From: Nocardioides sp. S5
Lineage (GTDB): Bacteria; Actinomycetota; Actinomycetes; Propionibacteriales; Nocardioidaceae
Assembly: GCF_017310035.1 (NCBI RefSeq)
Contig: NZ_CP022296.1
Span: 1,612,001-1,676,000, forward strand
Direction of reading: 5' to 3'
DNA: 64,000 nucleotides
Below are positions 1 to 7,640 of the stretch, piece by piece. A model generated the notes under the pieces. The model had not been told where the DNA came from. It did not search any database and worked only from the letters and a program-made list of their open reading frames with translations. Numbering within the stretch: the stretch's first letter is position 1; each line of letters opens with the position of its first letter. The position numbers and the translations under genes were made by a program.

Positions 1-402
1 GTGACCGTGCCCGGCACGCAGATCGGCGTCGGCCTCGACGCGGTCATCGGGCTGGTGCCCGGCATCGGCGACGCGCTCGGCAGCGCGCTGTCCAGCATCA
101 TCGTGCGCGACGCGGTGCGCGCCCGCGTGCCGATGGTGGTGCTCGCCCGGATGGGGCTCAACCTCGTCCTCGACGCCCTGCTCGGCCTGGTGCCGGGCGT
201 CGGCGACCTGCTCGACGTCGCCCACCGCGCCAACCGCAAGAACCTCCGGCTGCTGCTCCGTGAGGTCGAGCGCGAGCCGCTGCGCGAGCCGCCGACGCCG
301 GCGTACGTGGTCGGCGCGGTGGCCCTGATGGCGGTCCCGATCGTCGCCGGACTGGCCGTGACGGTGCTCGGGATCTGGCTCCTGTGGCGGCTGGTCACCT
401 GA
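1..402 (+). CDS. DUF4112 domain membrane protein, 5' end cut by window edge
   Basis: The 133 visible codons show the DUF4112 pattern: 'PGTQIGVGLDAVIGLVPGIGD' shortened here to the key parts PGT, GLDA and GLVPGIGD at residues 5-24, then a second GLVPGVGD at about 62-69, and a C-terminal hydrophobic helix at about 103-130. DUF4112 proteins normally have some residues before the PGT motif, and the frame is open at base 1, so the GTG at base 1 is probably internal. Function is unknown; the two G-rich hydrophobic segments and the final helix suggest a small integral membrane protein. It stops just before the tRNA-Ala promoter. Confidence 0.75.
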   Translation: MTVPGTQIGVGLDAVIGLVPGIGDALGSALSSIIVRDAVRARVPMVVLARMGLNLVLDALLGLVPGVGDLLDVAHRANRKNLRLLLREVEREPLREPPTPAYVVGAVALMAVPIVAGLAVTVLGIWLLWRLVT

Positions 403-416
403 CCGGGGACCCCGAT

Positions 417-445
417 TTCACCTCGGGGAGGCTGTCGGCTAATGT
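417..445 (+). promoter_or_regulatory. Putative tRNA-Ala promoter
   Basis: TTCACC at 417-422 and TAATGT at 440-445 are separated by 17 bases. They lie about 40 bases upstream of the mature tRNA in the only gap where a tRNA promoter could sit. Called by eye from hexamer similarity and spacing. Confidence 0.45.
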
Positions 446-455
446 TCTCGTCGTT

Positions 456-479
456 GTCCTCCCGGCTCCACGGGAGGAC
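456..479 (+). other. Hairpin in the 5' leader of the tRNA-Ala transcript
   Basis: GTCCTCCCG (456-464) and CGGGAGGAC (471-479) form a perfect 9-bp stem with a 6-base loop. It ends 6 bases before the mature tRNA 5' end. It would be part of the RNase P leader if the promoter at 417-445 is right. Confidence 0.5.
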
Positions 480-485
480 GATGTT

Positions 486-558
486 GGGGCTGTGGCGCAG
501 CTGGTAGCGCATCTGCATGGCATGCAGAGGGTCAGGGGTTCGAGTCCCCTCAGCTCCA
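486..558 (+). tRNA. tRNA-Ala (anticodon GGC)
   Basis: A 73-base cloverleaf folds by hand. The acceptor stem is GGGGCTG/CAGCTCC with one G-T pair, the D arm is GCGC/GCGC, the anticodon stem TCTGC/GCAGA closes loop ATGGCAT with anticodon GGC at 519-521, and the T arm is AGGGG/CCCCT with loop TTCGAGT. The discriminator base is A558. The chromosome continues CCG, so the final A of CCA is not encoded. It reads GCC alanine codons, the commonest Ala codon in this DNA. A strong terminator follows 7 bases later. Confidence 0.97.
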
Positions 559-565
559 CCGACAC

Positions 566-597
566 GAAGAGGCCGGACCGCAGGGTCCGGCCTCTTC
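566..597 (+). terminator. Terminator after tRNA-Ala
   Basis: A perfect 14-bp stem, GAAGAGGCCGGACC with GGTCCGGCCTCTTC, closes a GCAG loop. There is no long U tract, as is common in high-GC actinobacteria. Confidence 0.85.
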
Positions 598-655
598 GCT
601 CATTTCGGGTCTCGCCGAGTCGGCGTTCGGAATCGGGCAGTGGCACCATGGGCCC

Positions 656-1894
656 ATGACCGCGACCGACCTCTCCACCAGCACCGTCTCCGAGCGCACG
701 GCCGCTCACATCGCGACCACCGAGCGCTACGCCGCGCACAACTACCACCCCCTCCCGGTGGTGCTCGCGCAGGGCGAGGGCGCGTGGGTCGTCGACGTCG
801 ACGGGCGTCGCTACCTCGACTGCCTGGCGGGCTACAGCGCGCTGAACTTCGGTCACTCCAACGAGCGCCTGGTCGCGGTCGCGCGCGAGCAGCTGGGTCG
901 CCTCACGCTGACCAGCCGGGCGTTCTTCAACGACCGGCTGAGCACCTTCGCCGAGTCGCTGGCGCGCCTGACCGGCAAGGACATGGTCCTGCCGATGAAC
1001 TCCGGCGCCGAGGCCGTCGAGACCGCGATCAAGGTCAGCCGCAAATGGGGCTACGAGGTCAAGGGCGTGCCCGCGGGCCAGGCCTCGATCGTCACCATGG
1101 AGGGCAACTTCCACGGCCGCACCACCACGATCGTCAGCTTCTCCGACGACGAGGTCGCCACGTCCGGCTACGCCCCCTTCACCTCCGGCTTCCGCCGCGC
1201 GGCCTACGGCGACATCGCCTCGGTCGCCGCGGCCATCGACGGCACCACGGTCGCGGTGCTCTTCGAGCCCATCCAGGGCGAGGGCGGCGTCGTGATGCCG
1301 CCCGAGGGCTTCCTGCGCGACCTCCGCGCGCTCTGCACCGAGCGCAACGTGCTGATGGTGGCCGACGAGATCCAGTCCGGCCTCGCGCGCTCGGGCCGCA
1401 CGTTCGCGTGCGACCACGAGGACGTCGTGCCCGACATCTACGTCATGGGCAAGGCGCTCGGCGGCGGCATCTACCCCGTCTCCGCGATCGCGGCCGACCA
1501 CGAGGTCATGGACGTCATCACGCCCGGCTCGCACGGCTCGACCTTCGGCGGCAACCCGCTCGCCGCGGCCATCGGCACCGAGGTCGTCGCGATGCTCGAG
1601 GAGGGCACCTTCCAGGCCCGTGCCGCCGAGATCGGCACCCAGATCGAGGCCGGCTTCCGCCCGCTCGTCGGTCGCGGCCTCGTCGACGTGCGCGTCCGCG
1701 GCGCCTGGGCCGGCATCGACATCGACCCGGCGCTGATGACCGGTCGCCAGATGTCCGAGGCGCTGATGGCCCGCGGCATCCTGGCCAAGGACACCCACGG
1801 CTCGACCGTGCGCTTCGCCCCGCCGCTCGTGGCCAGCGACGACGACATCGCGCTGCTCGTCAACGCCGTCACCGAGATCCTCACCGCCGGCTGA
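656..1894 (+). CDS. rocD: Class III PLP aminotransferase, ornithine--oxo-acid transaminase type
   Basis: This 412-residue protein is a fold-type I, class III aminotransferase. It has the early GxxxVxDVDGRRYLDCLAGYSALNFGH region (GEGAWVVDVDG at about 39-49), the PLP-phosphate region MNSGAEAVE at about 114-122, LFEPIQGEGG and VADEIQSGL (the Asp that contacts the PLP ring nitrogen), and the Schiff-base lysine in MGKALGGG at about 266. The length and the FNDRLS and SALNFGH motifs fit ornithine aminotransferases (ornithine plus 2-oxoglutarate to glutamate semialdehyde plus glutamate) better than acetylornithine or GABA enzymes. Substrate is inferred from family resemblance only. It stands alone after the tRNA terminator; the start is ATG 656. 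Confidence 0.85.
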   Translation: MTATDLSTSTVSERTAAHIATTERYAAHNYHPLPVVLAQGEGAWVVDVDGRRYLDCLAGYSALNFGHSNERLVAVAREQLGRLTLTSRAFFNDRLSTFAESLARLTGKDMVLPMNSGAEAVETAIKVSRKWGYEVKGVPAGQASIVTMEGNFHGRTTTIVSFSDDEVATSGYAPFTSGFRRAAYGDIASVAAAIDGTTVAVLFEPIQGEGGVVMPPEGFLRDLRALCTERNVLMVADEIQSGLARSGRTFACDHEDVVPDIYVMGKALGGGIYPVSAIAADHEVMDVITPGSHGSTFGGNPLAAAIGTEVVAMLEEGTFQARAAEIGTQIEAGFRPLVGRGLVDVRVRGAWAGIDIDPALMTGRQMSEALMARGILAKDTHGSTVRFAPPLVASDDDIALLVNAVTEILTAG

Positions 1895-1902
1895 GCTGCC
1901 CG

Positions 1903-3162
1903 GTGGGCGCTCGGTTCGACCACCTCGTCGTCGCCGTCGACGCCCTCGACGAGGCGGCCGCCCGCTGGCGTGCAGCCGGACTCGGGGCCGAGCGCGGGGG
2001 AGCGCACCCCGTCGGCACGGTGAACGTGCTCGTGCGCGGCCCGCAGGCGGCGTACGTCGAGCTGATCGCCGCTGGCTCCGAGGAGTCCAACCCGTGGCTG
2101 GACCGCGTGCGCCCGGCCCGCGGACCGATCTCGTGGGCGGTGGCGGTCGACGACGTCGACGCAGCCCGCGAGGCGCTCCACGTTGCGGGGTTCGAGCCCG
2201 GTCCGGTCCGCGACGGGTCGCGCACGACACCTGCCGGCGAGGTGGTGGCCTGGCGGATGTGCGACGTCGGTCCGGGGCCGTACGACGGCTCGCTGCCCTT
2301 CCTGATCCAGTGGACGTCGCCCATGGGTCCCGGGCCGGCCAACGGTCCCGTCCTCGAGCACGTCGCCCTGACACCACCGGACCCCGAGCGGGTGGCCGAT
2401 CTCCTGCTGGCACTCGGCCTCGAGCCGAGCAGGCACTGGCCGCGGCGGGTCTTCGCCGATGCCGCGGACGTGCGGATCACCCTCCAGCCGTCCGGCGAGC
2501 CGGCTGGACGTAGCGCCTGGTCGATGTCCTGGGAGCAGGACGACGAGCCGGTCGCGACGCTCACCCTGCGGACCGCATCCGGTGGCCTCTCCCACCTCAC
2601 CCTCGACGGTGTCGCGGTCCTCACCTGGCCCGATCGCCGGTGCCTGGCTGCCTCGGTCCTGCAACCCTCGGCCGGTGCGGCGTCGGCCGTCGACCGCGCG
2701 CAGTCCTGGGTCGAGGCCGTCGTCGCCGCGGGCCTCGGCACCGCGCGGGAGGTGGACGTCGTCTGGGCCGGCGACGGGTTCGCGATCGACGTCGTCAGGT
2801 CGGTGCGGCTCGACGGACCGGACGGGACGCAGCCCGTCACCGTCGTCACGGGGACGCACCCGCTCGATGGCCACGGCGTCGCCGTGGTCGGCGTCGGCGA
2901 CCCCGTCGAGGTGCTGGAGCGACAGCCGACGATCGGGGAACCGTCCGTCGCCGAGCAGGTCTCCAGCATCGATGACGCGTTCGCGCACGCCCTCAGCGGA
3001 GGCGTGTACGCCGTCCGCGACGGCGACCGGTCGGTGGTGCGGCACTTCAACGGGCGGTCGGGCAGCGGGCGCTTCGCCGAGGGCGAGCAGGAGCGCTGGC
3101 TGGACGACGCAGCCGCGGGACGGCGTACGGACGGCGTGGTCCGCGGGGAGCCCTGGGTCTAG
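1903..3162 (+). CDS. VOC (glyoxalase-like) family protein with extra C-terminal domain
   Basis: A 419-residue protein from GTG 1903, 8 bases after the rocD stop and probably cotranscribed. The N-terminal part has the glyoxalase-like pattern FDHLVVAVDALDEAAARW (residues 4-21), then YVELI and a second VOC-like repeat with VLEHVALTPPDPERVADLL at about 145-163, so two beta-alpha-beta-beta-beta units are likely. From about residue 265 there is a third segment (WVEAVVAAGLGTAREVDVVW) that I cannot assign, ending in a charged tail. VOC proteins bind a metal and act on small molecules; no substrate can be read here. The TAG stop at 3160-3162 overlaps the TAG of the convergent ankyrin gene. Confidence 0.75.
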   Translation: MGARFDHLVVAVDALDEAAARWRAAGLGAERGGAHPVGTVNVLVRGPQAAYVELIAAGSEESNPWLDRVRPARGPISWAVAVDDVDAAREALHVAGFEPGPVRDGSRTTPAGEVVAWRMCDVGPGPYDGSLPFLIQWTSPMGPGPANGPVLEHVALTPPDPERVADLLLALGLEPSRHWPRRVFADAADVRITLQPSGEPAGRSAWSMSWEQDDEPVATLTLRTASGGLSHLTLDGVAVLTWPDRRCLAASVLQPSAGAASAVDRAQSWVEAVVAAGLGTAREVDVVWAGDGFAIDVVRSVRLDGPDGTQPVTVVTGTHPLDGHGVAVVGVGDPVEVLERQPTIGEPSVAEQVSSIDDAFAHALSGGVYAVRDGDRSVVRHFNGRSGSGRFAEGEQERWLDDAAAGRRTDGVVRGEPWV

Positions 3163-3440
3163 CCCAGCCGGTCCACGACCCGGTCGAGCCCGGCGGCGCG
3201 AGCGGCTTCCAGCGGCGTCATCCCCTCCAGCGGCGAGCGCAGGGTGGGCGAGGCGCCGCGGTCGAGCAGGAGCAGCGCCACGTCGGCGCGGCCCTCCTCG
3301 ATCGCGGCCACCAGCGCCGTCGACTGCAGCTCGGGGTGCACGAAGTCGATGTCGACGCCGGCGTCGAGGTGGTGCTCGACGAGGTCGACGTCCCCCGCGC
3401 AGGCCGCGGCGAAGAACGCCTTGTAGTCCCCGTGGGACAT
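3159..3440 (-). CDS. Small ankyrin-repeat protein
   Basis: A 93-residue protein made almost only of ankyrin repeats: DYKAFFAAACAGDVDLVEHHL, then LVAAIEEGRADVALLLLDRGASP and TPLEAARAAGLDRVVDRL. There is no signal peptide or membrane helix, so it is probably a cytoplasmic protein-binding module. Its ATG (3438-3440) overlaps the TGA of the upstream SDR gene as TGATG, which implies translational coupling. It is the last gene of the arsR-MFS-SDR-ankyrin operon. Its partner is unknown; the SDR is the obvious candidate by position only. Confidence 0.85.
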   Translation of the reverse strand: MSHGDYKAFFAAACAGDVDLVEHHLDAGVDIDFVHPELQSTALVAAIEEGRADVALLLLDRGASPTLRSPLEGMTPLEAARAAGLDRVVDRLG

Positions 3441-4201
3441 CAGGCGATCGTCAGGCCGCCGTCGACCGGGATCATCTGACCGGTGACGTAGCCCGCGGCG
3501 TCCGACGCCAGCCACACGGCGGTCGCGGCGAGCTCGTGCGGGTCGCCCTTGCGGCCGGCGGGGACCCGCTGAAGCGCGAGGTCGAGGTAGCCGTCGGGGT
3601 AGGTCTCGGTCATCTCGGAGGTGAAGAAGCCCGGCGCGAGGGCGTTGACCCGGATGCCCTTGCGGCCCGTCCACTGCTGGGCGAGGTCGCGGGTGAGCCC
3701 GCCGAGGCCGGCCTTCGAGGCGGAGTACGCCGCCTGCGGCAGGCCGCCGGTGGTGATGCCGAGGATCGAGGAGATGTTGATGATGCTCGACCCGGGCTCC
3801 ATCACCCGCCCGCACGCCTGAGCCATCCAGTAGCACCCGTTGAGGTTGACGTCGATGACCGAGCGGAACTGCTCCGGCGTCTCGCGGGTCGCCGGGACGG
3901 CGGTGCCGACGCCGGCGTTGTTGACGAGCACGTCGACCCGGCCGTACTTCGCCATCGCCTCGTCCACCAGGCGCTGGCACTGCTCGGGGTCGGCCACGTC
4001 GGTGGCGACCGTGTGCACGCGGCGACCGGTCGAGCGCACGGACTCGGCCACCCGCTCGAGCTTCTCGACGCGACGCGCACCGAGCACCACGTCGGCGCCG
4101 GCCTCGGCGAAGCAGTGGGCGAACGCGACCCCCAGCCCGCTCGAGGCGCCGGTGACGATGACGACCTTGCCGTCGAGGCGGAACATCTCCATGACTCCCA
4201 T
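3440..4201 (-). CDS. Short-chain dehydrogenase/reductase (SDR)
   Basis: A 253-residue classical SDR. It has the NAD(P) motif TGASSGLG near residue 18, the NNAG motif (VLVNNAGVG) near 92, the catalytic Ser in NISSILG, the YSASK catalytic Tyr and Lys, and a C-terminal SDAAGYVTGQMIPVDGG that is standard for the family. These residues all look intact. ALGARRVEKL after beta-strand 2 carries Arg residues typical of NADP preference (inference). The substrate is unknown. It lies 9 bases after the MFS stop and overlaps the ankyrin start by one base, in an operon headed by an ArsR-type regulator. Confidence 0.88.
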   Translation of the reverse strand: MGVMEMFRLDGKVVIVTGASSGLGVAFAHCFAEAGADVVLGARRVEKLERVAESVRSTGRRVHTVATDVADPEQCQRLVDEAMAKYGRVDVLVNNAGVGTAVPATRETPEQFRSVIDVNLNGCYWMAQACGRVMEPGSSIINISSILGITTGGLPQAAYSASKAGLGGLTRDLAQQWTGRKGIRVNALAPGFFTSEMTETYPDGYLDLALQRVPAGRKGDPHELAATAVWLASDAAGYVTGQMIPVDGGLTIA

Positions 4202-4210
4202 GGCGAGACC

Positions 4211-5461
4211 CTAGGACGTGGTGGTCGTCACCGCAGCCTCCGGGGTCACCGGTGCCCGGGTCAGCGTGCGCACCGAGCGGGAGCACAGCACCAGCGCGAC
4301 GACCGCGACGTACGCCACCGCCGAGGCGACCAGCACCGGCCGGAAGCCGAAGGCCAGGGCGAGCGGGCCGTAGGCGAGCTGGCCGACCGGCATGGCGACG
4401 AACGAGCCGAGGGCGTCGTAGGAGTAGGCGCGCGAGAGCATGCCGTCCTCGATGTTCTCCTGCATCGCCAGGTTCCACCCCATGCCGAAGATCTCGGTCC
4501 CGGCGCCGGCGAGGAAGGCGGTGGTGACGAGGCCGACGAGGGTGGGGGACACGCCGAGCAGGAGCATCGGCGGCGCCATCATCGCCACGCCGAGCATGCC
4601 GAGCAGCAGCGGTCGCTCCAGGCGTACGCGCAGCAGGACGACCGTGGTGAGGAGCAGGCCCGCGGCCTCCGCCGACAGCACGACGCCCCAGGCCTGGCGG
4701 CCGATGGTGTCGTCGGCGACCGCCGGCCCCAGCGTGAACCAGGCGCCGGCGTGGATCGCGTTGAGCACGCCGAAGCCGACGACGACGATCCACAGCCACG
4801 GGGTCGCCCAGAAGAACGACCAACCCTCGCGCAGCTCGCGCAGCGTGTCGGGCGTCTCCGCCCGGGGCTGCCTGGCGGGCAGGCGTACGGGGACGAGCAG
4901 CAGCGCGGCGAGCAACCAGGTGGTCGCGTCGACGGCGAGGGCCCAGCCCGAGCCGACCGTCACGACCAGGAGCGCGCCGATCGTCGGCCCGAGCACCATC
5001 ATGCCGTTGCGCGTCAGGGAGACCAGGGCGTTGGCCGGCTGGAGGTCTTCACGAGGCACCAGCTGGGGCAGCACGCTGGCCATCGCGGGGAACCCGACGC
5101 CGGACACGGCGCCGTGGACGACCGAGAGCACCACGAGCATCCAGATCTCGGCCTCTCCCGCCAGCACCAGCAGGGCGATGGCGCCCTGGCTGACCGCGGA
5201 GGCGAGGTTGGAGAACTGCAGCACCAGGGTGCGCGGGAACCGGTCGGCGATCACGCCCCCGTAGAGCAGTAGCGCGATCATCGGGATCGTGTGGGCGGCC
5301 AGCACCTGGCCGAGCGCGGCGGGGGAGTCGGTGATGTCGAGCACGGCGAATGCGAGCGCGATGCTGGCCATCATGTTGCCGAGGGTGTTCACGAACCGCG
5401 AGGCGAAGTACCACGCGAAGTCGCGGTTGCGCAGGGGCGCGAGCGCGGCCGTCCAGGTCAT
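4211..5461 (-). CDS. MFS transporter (MFS_3 / EntS-like exporter)
   Basis: A 416-residue protein with about 12 hydrophobic segments. It opens with LRNRDFAWYFASRFVNTLGNMM, the usual start of MFS_3 drug or siderophore exporters. The loop 2-3 motif appears as GGVIADRFPRTLVL at about 78-91, where DRxxR/K is the MFS signature. ATG 5461 was chosen because it overlaps the TGA of the upstream ArsR gene as ATGA; the frame stays open 8 codons further up without a better ribosome site. It is probably an efflux pump controlled by the adjacent repressor; the cargo is unknown. Confidence 0.87.
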   Translation of the reverse strand: MTWTAALAPLRNRDFAWYFASRFVNTLGNMMASIALAFAVLDITDSPAALGQVLAAHTIPMIALLLYGGVIADRFPRTLVLQFSNLASAVSQGAIALLVLAGEAEIWMLVVLSVVHGAVSGVGFPAMASVLPQLVPREDLQPANALVSLTRNGMMVLGPTIGALLVVTVGSGWALAVDATTWLLAALLLVPVRLPARQPRAETPDTLRELREGWSFFWATPWLWIVVVGFGVLNAIHAGAWFTLGPAVADDTIGRQAWGVVLSAEAAGLLLTTVVLLRVRLERPLLLGMLGVAMMAPPMLLLGVSPTLVGLVTTAFLAGAGTEIFGMGWNLAMQENIEDGMLSRAYSYDALGSFVAMPVGQLAYGPLALAFGFRPVLVASAVAYVAVVALVLCSRSVRTLTRAPVTPEAAVTTTTS

Positions 5462-6039
5462 CGCTGCTCCCTCGCCGGGATCCACCGCACGGCCTCACCG
5501 TCGAGACCACCGGTCATGGTGAACGCGTTGGTGGTGGCGCTGACGTGGACGGTGTCCGGCGTACCCGCGGGTCGGGCCTCGGCGTGCAGCAGGTGCGACG
5601 CCTCGTGGAGCAGGTCGAGGGCGCGGTGCCAGACCTCCACGGGGACCCAGGCCTCCAGGTCGCTGGAAGAGGCGGCGCCCTTCGCCGCGTCGCGCAGCCG
5701 GCGCTCGACCTCGACGGCGTTGGCGCGTGCGTAGGCGACCCGGTCGTCGATGCCGCTGGTGCGGTCGGCGAGCTCGCGGGACGCGTCGTAGCGGTAGCGC
5801 TTGGCCGTCCCGCCGCGGATCTTCTCCTCGCTCTCGACCACCAGCTCGCCGATGTCGTGGAGCACCCGCAGGTGGTACGACGCGTTGGCGTGCGTCAGCT
5901 CGAGCTCACGGGCGACCTCCGCGGCGCTCATCGCCTGCGCGGTCAGCAGCGACATGATGCGCAGGCGCACCGGGTGCGCGGTCGCGCGCAGCCGGGCCAC
6001 TGCCTGCCCGTCGCTTTCGGCCTCGGTCTCGTCCACCAT
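5458..6039 (-). CDS. ArsR-family winged-helix transcriptional regulator
   Basis: A 193-residue regulator. Residues 18-85 are an ArsR/HTH_20-type winged helix: ATAHPVRLRIMSLL, AMSAAEVARELELTHANASYHLRVL, then the wing GELVVESEEKIRGGTAKRYRY. There is no metal-binding CxC motif. The C-terminal half is unassigned and may bind a ligand. ATG 6039 has a GGAGGG ribosome site 7-8 bases upstream, and I prefer it over an upstream in-frame start 33 codons earlier. It heads the operon with the MFS pump, SDR and ankyrin gene and probably represses it through the inverted repeat at 6051-6064. Confidence 0.87.
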   Translation of the reverse strand: MVDETEAESDGQAVARLRATAHPVRLRIMSLLTAQAMSAAEVARELELTHANASYHLRVLHDIGELVVESEEKIRGGTAKRYRYDASRELADRTSGIDDRVAYARANAVEVERRLRDAAKGAASSSDLEAWVPVEVWHRALDLLHEASHLLHAEARPAGTPDTVHVSATTNAFTMTGGLDGEAVRWIPAREQR

Positions 6040-6050
6040 GGCGTATCCCT

Positions 6051-6064
6051 CCAAGAGTTCTTGG
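6051..6064. promoter_or_regulatory. Inverted repeat, candidate operator of the arsR-MFS operon
   Basis: CCAAGA-GT-TCTTGG is a perfect 6-2-6 inverted repeat. It sits between the promoter at 6071-6099 and the ArsR start codon, a position where bound repressor would block transcription. Confidence 0.5.
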
Positions 6065-6070
6065 GGAGTG

Positions 6071-6099
6071 AGTGTGCCCAAGGGGCGGGTGACTGTCAA
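6071..6099 (-). promoter_or_regulatory. Promoter of the arsR-MFS-SDR-ankyrin operon
   Basis: On the minus strand a consensus TTGACA (6099-6094) is followed after 17 bases by CACACT (6076-6071). A consensus -35 is rare in this GC-rich sequence. A second short palindrome, AACAGTTGTT, overlaps the upstream side of the -35. Confidence 0.55.
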
Positions 6100-6246
6100 A
6101 CAGTTGTTGGGCGGTCGCTTCGCCCGGCCCACCCGCACCCCACCCTGAACACACCCTGACTCGACCCCGGGACGGGGTGAATCCGGGAGTCGGACGTGCT
6201 TGGCTTGTCCCAGAGGCAGGGCACCCCGCCCCGAGGAGTGAGTGAG

Positions 6247-6759
6247 ATGTCAGACCAGTACCCGCAGTACCCCCAGCAGCCCCACGACCCGCAGGTCCCG
6301 GGCCAGCCGGACGGCTACGGCCAGCCCACCGGCTACGGCCAGCAGCCGCCGCAGCAGGCCTACCGCACGCCGCCGGCCACGATGTCGCCGCAGGACGAGC
6401 GCACGTGGGGGGCGATCAGCCACGCCGGAGCCGTCGTCGCGATGATCTGCTCGGCCGGCTTCCTGGGCTTCATCGCCTCGATCGCCGTCTACGTGATCCA
6501 CAAGGACCGCGGACCGTTCGTGCGAGCGCACGCCGCCAACTCGATCAACATCCAGATCTCGATGTTCATCTGGCTCGTCGTCGCCACCGTCGTCTACGTG
6601 GTCCTCGGGGTCCTCACGCTGGGCATCGGCTTCCTGGTCCTGCTCCCGATCTTCCTGGTGCCGCTCGTAGTCGCCGGCGTCCTGCACGTGATCGGTGCGG
6701 TGAAGGCCTACAACGGCGAATGGTGGAACCCGCCGCTCACCCCGGCCTTCGTGAAGTGA
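6247..6759 (+). CDS. DUF4870 domain membrane protein
   Basis: A 170-residue protein from ATG 6247, with GAGGAG about 9 bases upstream. The first 50 residues are a disordered P/Q/Y/G-rich tail (QYPQYPQQPHDPQ, DGYGQPTGYGQQ). The DUF4870 region follows: MSPQDERTWGAISHAG, a hydrophobic segment, IHKDRGPFVRAHAANSINIQIS and two more helices, ending NGEWWNPPL. Four membrane segments are likely. Function is unknown; the repeat-rich N-terminus is probably cytoplasmic. Confidence 0.88.
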   Translation: MSDQYPQYPQQPHDPQVPGQPDGYGQPTGYGQQPPQQAYRTPPATMSPQDERTWGAISHAGAVVAMICSAGFLGFIASIAVYVIHKDRGPFVRAHAANSINIQISMFIWLVVATVVYVVLGVLTLGIGFLVLLPIFLVPLVVAGVLHVIGAVKAYNGEWWNPPLTPAFVK

Positions 6760-6765
6760 GCACCG

Positions 6766-7530
6766 TCAGCTGAGCCGCCGCAGGACCTCGTCCTGCCATG
6801 CGAAGGCCGCCCGGGCCCGGACCGCGAGGTCCGGCCCGGGCAGCAGCGCCTCCACCTGCTCGGCCATGCCGGCAGGCAGGTCCGTCCGCAGGTAGCGCAG
6901 CCCGAAGTCGTGGCGCGCCGGGCAGTGCTCGATGCGCAGCAGCCGCACCAGCGGCTCCACGGCGAAGCGCAGGTGCAGCGAGGTGGCCTCGGCGAGGTCG
7001 CTTCGCGCGATCGCCCGCTCGACCAGCCAGGCGCCGGTCTGCCGGCGTGCCGCGGTCTGCGTGACCGCCTTCCTGCGCTGGGCGGCGAGCCCGGCCTCGT
7101 CGTCGTCCTCGAGCAGCAGCAGACCGTCCGGATCGTGGAGCACCAGCGGCACGCCGTGGCGCCGCGTGTCCGTGGTCAGCCGCTCGGGCAGGGCCTGGAC
7201 CACGAGGTCGACCAGCCGCGTGGGACGGCTGAGGTCGCCCGCGTCGGGCTGCAGGTGCACGAAGCACTGCCGGCCGGTCGGCCAGGTCGTCTCCGGCAGC
7301 TCCCACACGTGGTCGACGTCGAGCTCGCTGCGCAGCAGCGTCAGCACGGCGGCGTACGTCGTCGCGGCGTCGCCGTCGCACCAGGCCTCGACGTCGAGGT
7401 CGGAGTGGGCGTCCCAGCCACCGGTGACCGCCGAGCCGTTGACCACGACCACCCGCAGCTCGGGCACCCGGCGGGGGAGCGGGGTGAGGAGGTCCAGCAC
7501 GTCGTCGTACCTGCTCAGGTCAGCGGCCAT
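6766..7530 (-). CDS. Nucleotidyltransferase-fold protein
   Basis: A 254-residue protein from ATG 7530. The N-terminal part has the Pol-beta nucleotidyltransferase signature GSAVTGGWDAHSDLDVEAW at about 32-50 (GS, then DxD). The remainder is alpha-helical and resembles adenylyltransferase-like substrate domains. No kinase or toxin-partner gene is next to it. A GTG at 7557 is also possible because AAGGAGGT lies just upstream of it, but that sequence is the complement of the Leu codons in the leuS leader and may be coincidental. ATG 7530 has a CATACT hexamer ending 8 bases before it and fits leaderless initiation. Confidence 0.75.
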   Translation of the reverse strand: MAADLSRYDDVLDLLTPLPRRVPELRVVVVNGSAVTGGWDAHSDLDVEAWCDGDAATTYAAVLTLLRSELDVDHVWELPETTWPTGRQCFVHLQPDAGDLSRPTRLVDLVVQALPERLTTDTRRHGVPLVLHDPDGLLLLEDDDEAGLAAQRRKAVTQTAARRQTGAWLVERAIARSDLAEATSLHLRFAVEPLVRLLRIEHCPARHDFGLRYLRTDLPAGMAEQVEALLPGPDLAVRARAAFAWQDEVLRRLS

Positions 7531-7545
7531 GGGAGCGAGTATGAT
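7517..7545 (+). promoter_or_regulatory. leuS leader promoter
   Basis: The -10 is TATGAT at 7540-7545, a near-consensus hexamer. A weak -35, AGGTCA, lies at 7517-7522 with a 17-base spacer. The -10 ends 6 bases before the GTG of the leader peptide, so the transcript should start at or next to that codon. Confidence 0.65.
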
Positions 7546-7551
7546 GCGGGT

Positions 7552-7587
7552 GTGCACCAGTACCTCCTTCTTCCTCAGCCGCGCTGA
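7552..7587 (+). CDS. leuS leader peptide with three consecutive Leu codons
   Basis: GTG 7552 opens an 11-codon frame reading [15 protein letters not shown]. The Leu codons CTC CTT CTT occupy 7564-7572; CTT is an uncommon Leu codon in this DNA. The TGA is at 7585-7587. The frame lies between a TATGAT -10 and an intrinsic terminator, all upstream of leucyl-tRNA synthetase. This is the layout of amino-acid attenuators, where ribosome stalling at Leu codons reports uncharged tRNA-Leu. Initiation would be leaderless, as seen in several streptomycete leader peptides. The peptide itself probably has no other role. Confidence 0.7.
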   Translation: MHQYLLLPQPR

Positions 7588-7590
7588 TCA

Positions 7591-7605
7591 CGTCCCACCA
7601 GGACG
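7591..7605 (+). other. Leader hairpin between leuS uORF and attenuator
   Basis: CGTCC (7591-7595) pairs with GGACG (7601-7605) around CACCA. GCCGCG (7578-7583) can also pair with CGCGGC (7610-7615) to enclose it, which overlaps the end of the uORF. These are candidate pause or switching structures. Confidence 0.45.
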
Positions 7606-7616
7606 GATACGCGGCC

Positions 7617-7640
7617 ACCCCTCCATGTGAGGGGTTTTTT
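7617..7640 (+). terminator. Intrinsic terminator (attenuator) in the leuS leader
   Basis: ACCCCTC (7617-7623) and GAGGGGT (7629-7635) form a 7-bp stem around CATGT, followed directly by TTTTT (7636-7640). This is the only hairpin with a proper U tract that I found in the window. It is placed 40 bases before the leuS start, where it would stop transcription before the gene. Confidence 0.85.

Noticed and set aside
395..2413. 672-codon open frame on the minus strand
   Set aside because: Shadow of the rocD and VOC genes in GC-rich DNA: R/A/G/D-rich with no domain, opposite to clear coding.
7528..7557. GTG 7557 start for the nucleotidyltransferase, supported by AAGGAGGT
   Set aside because: That ribosome-site match is the complement of the leader peptide's TAC CTC CTT codons and may be chance; ATG 7530 fits the leaderless pattern better. 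Not fully excluded.
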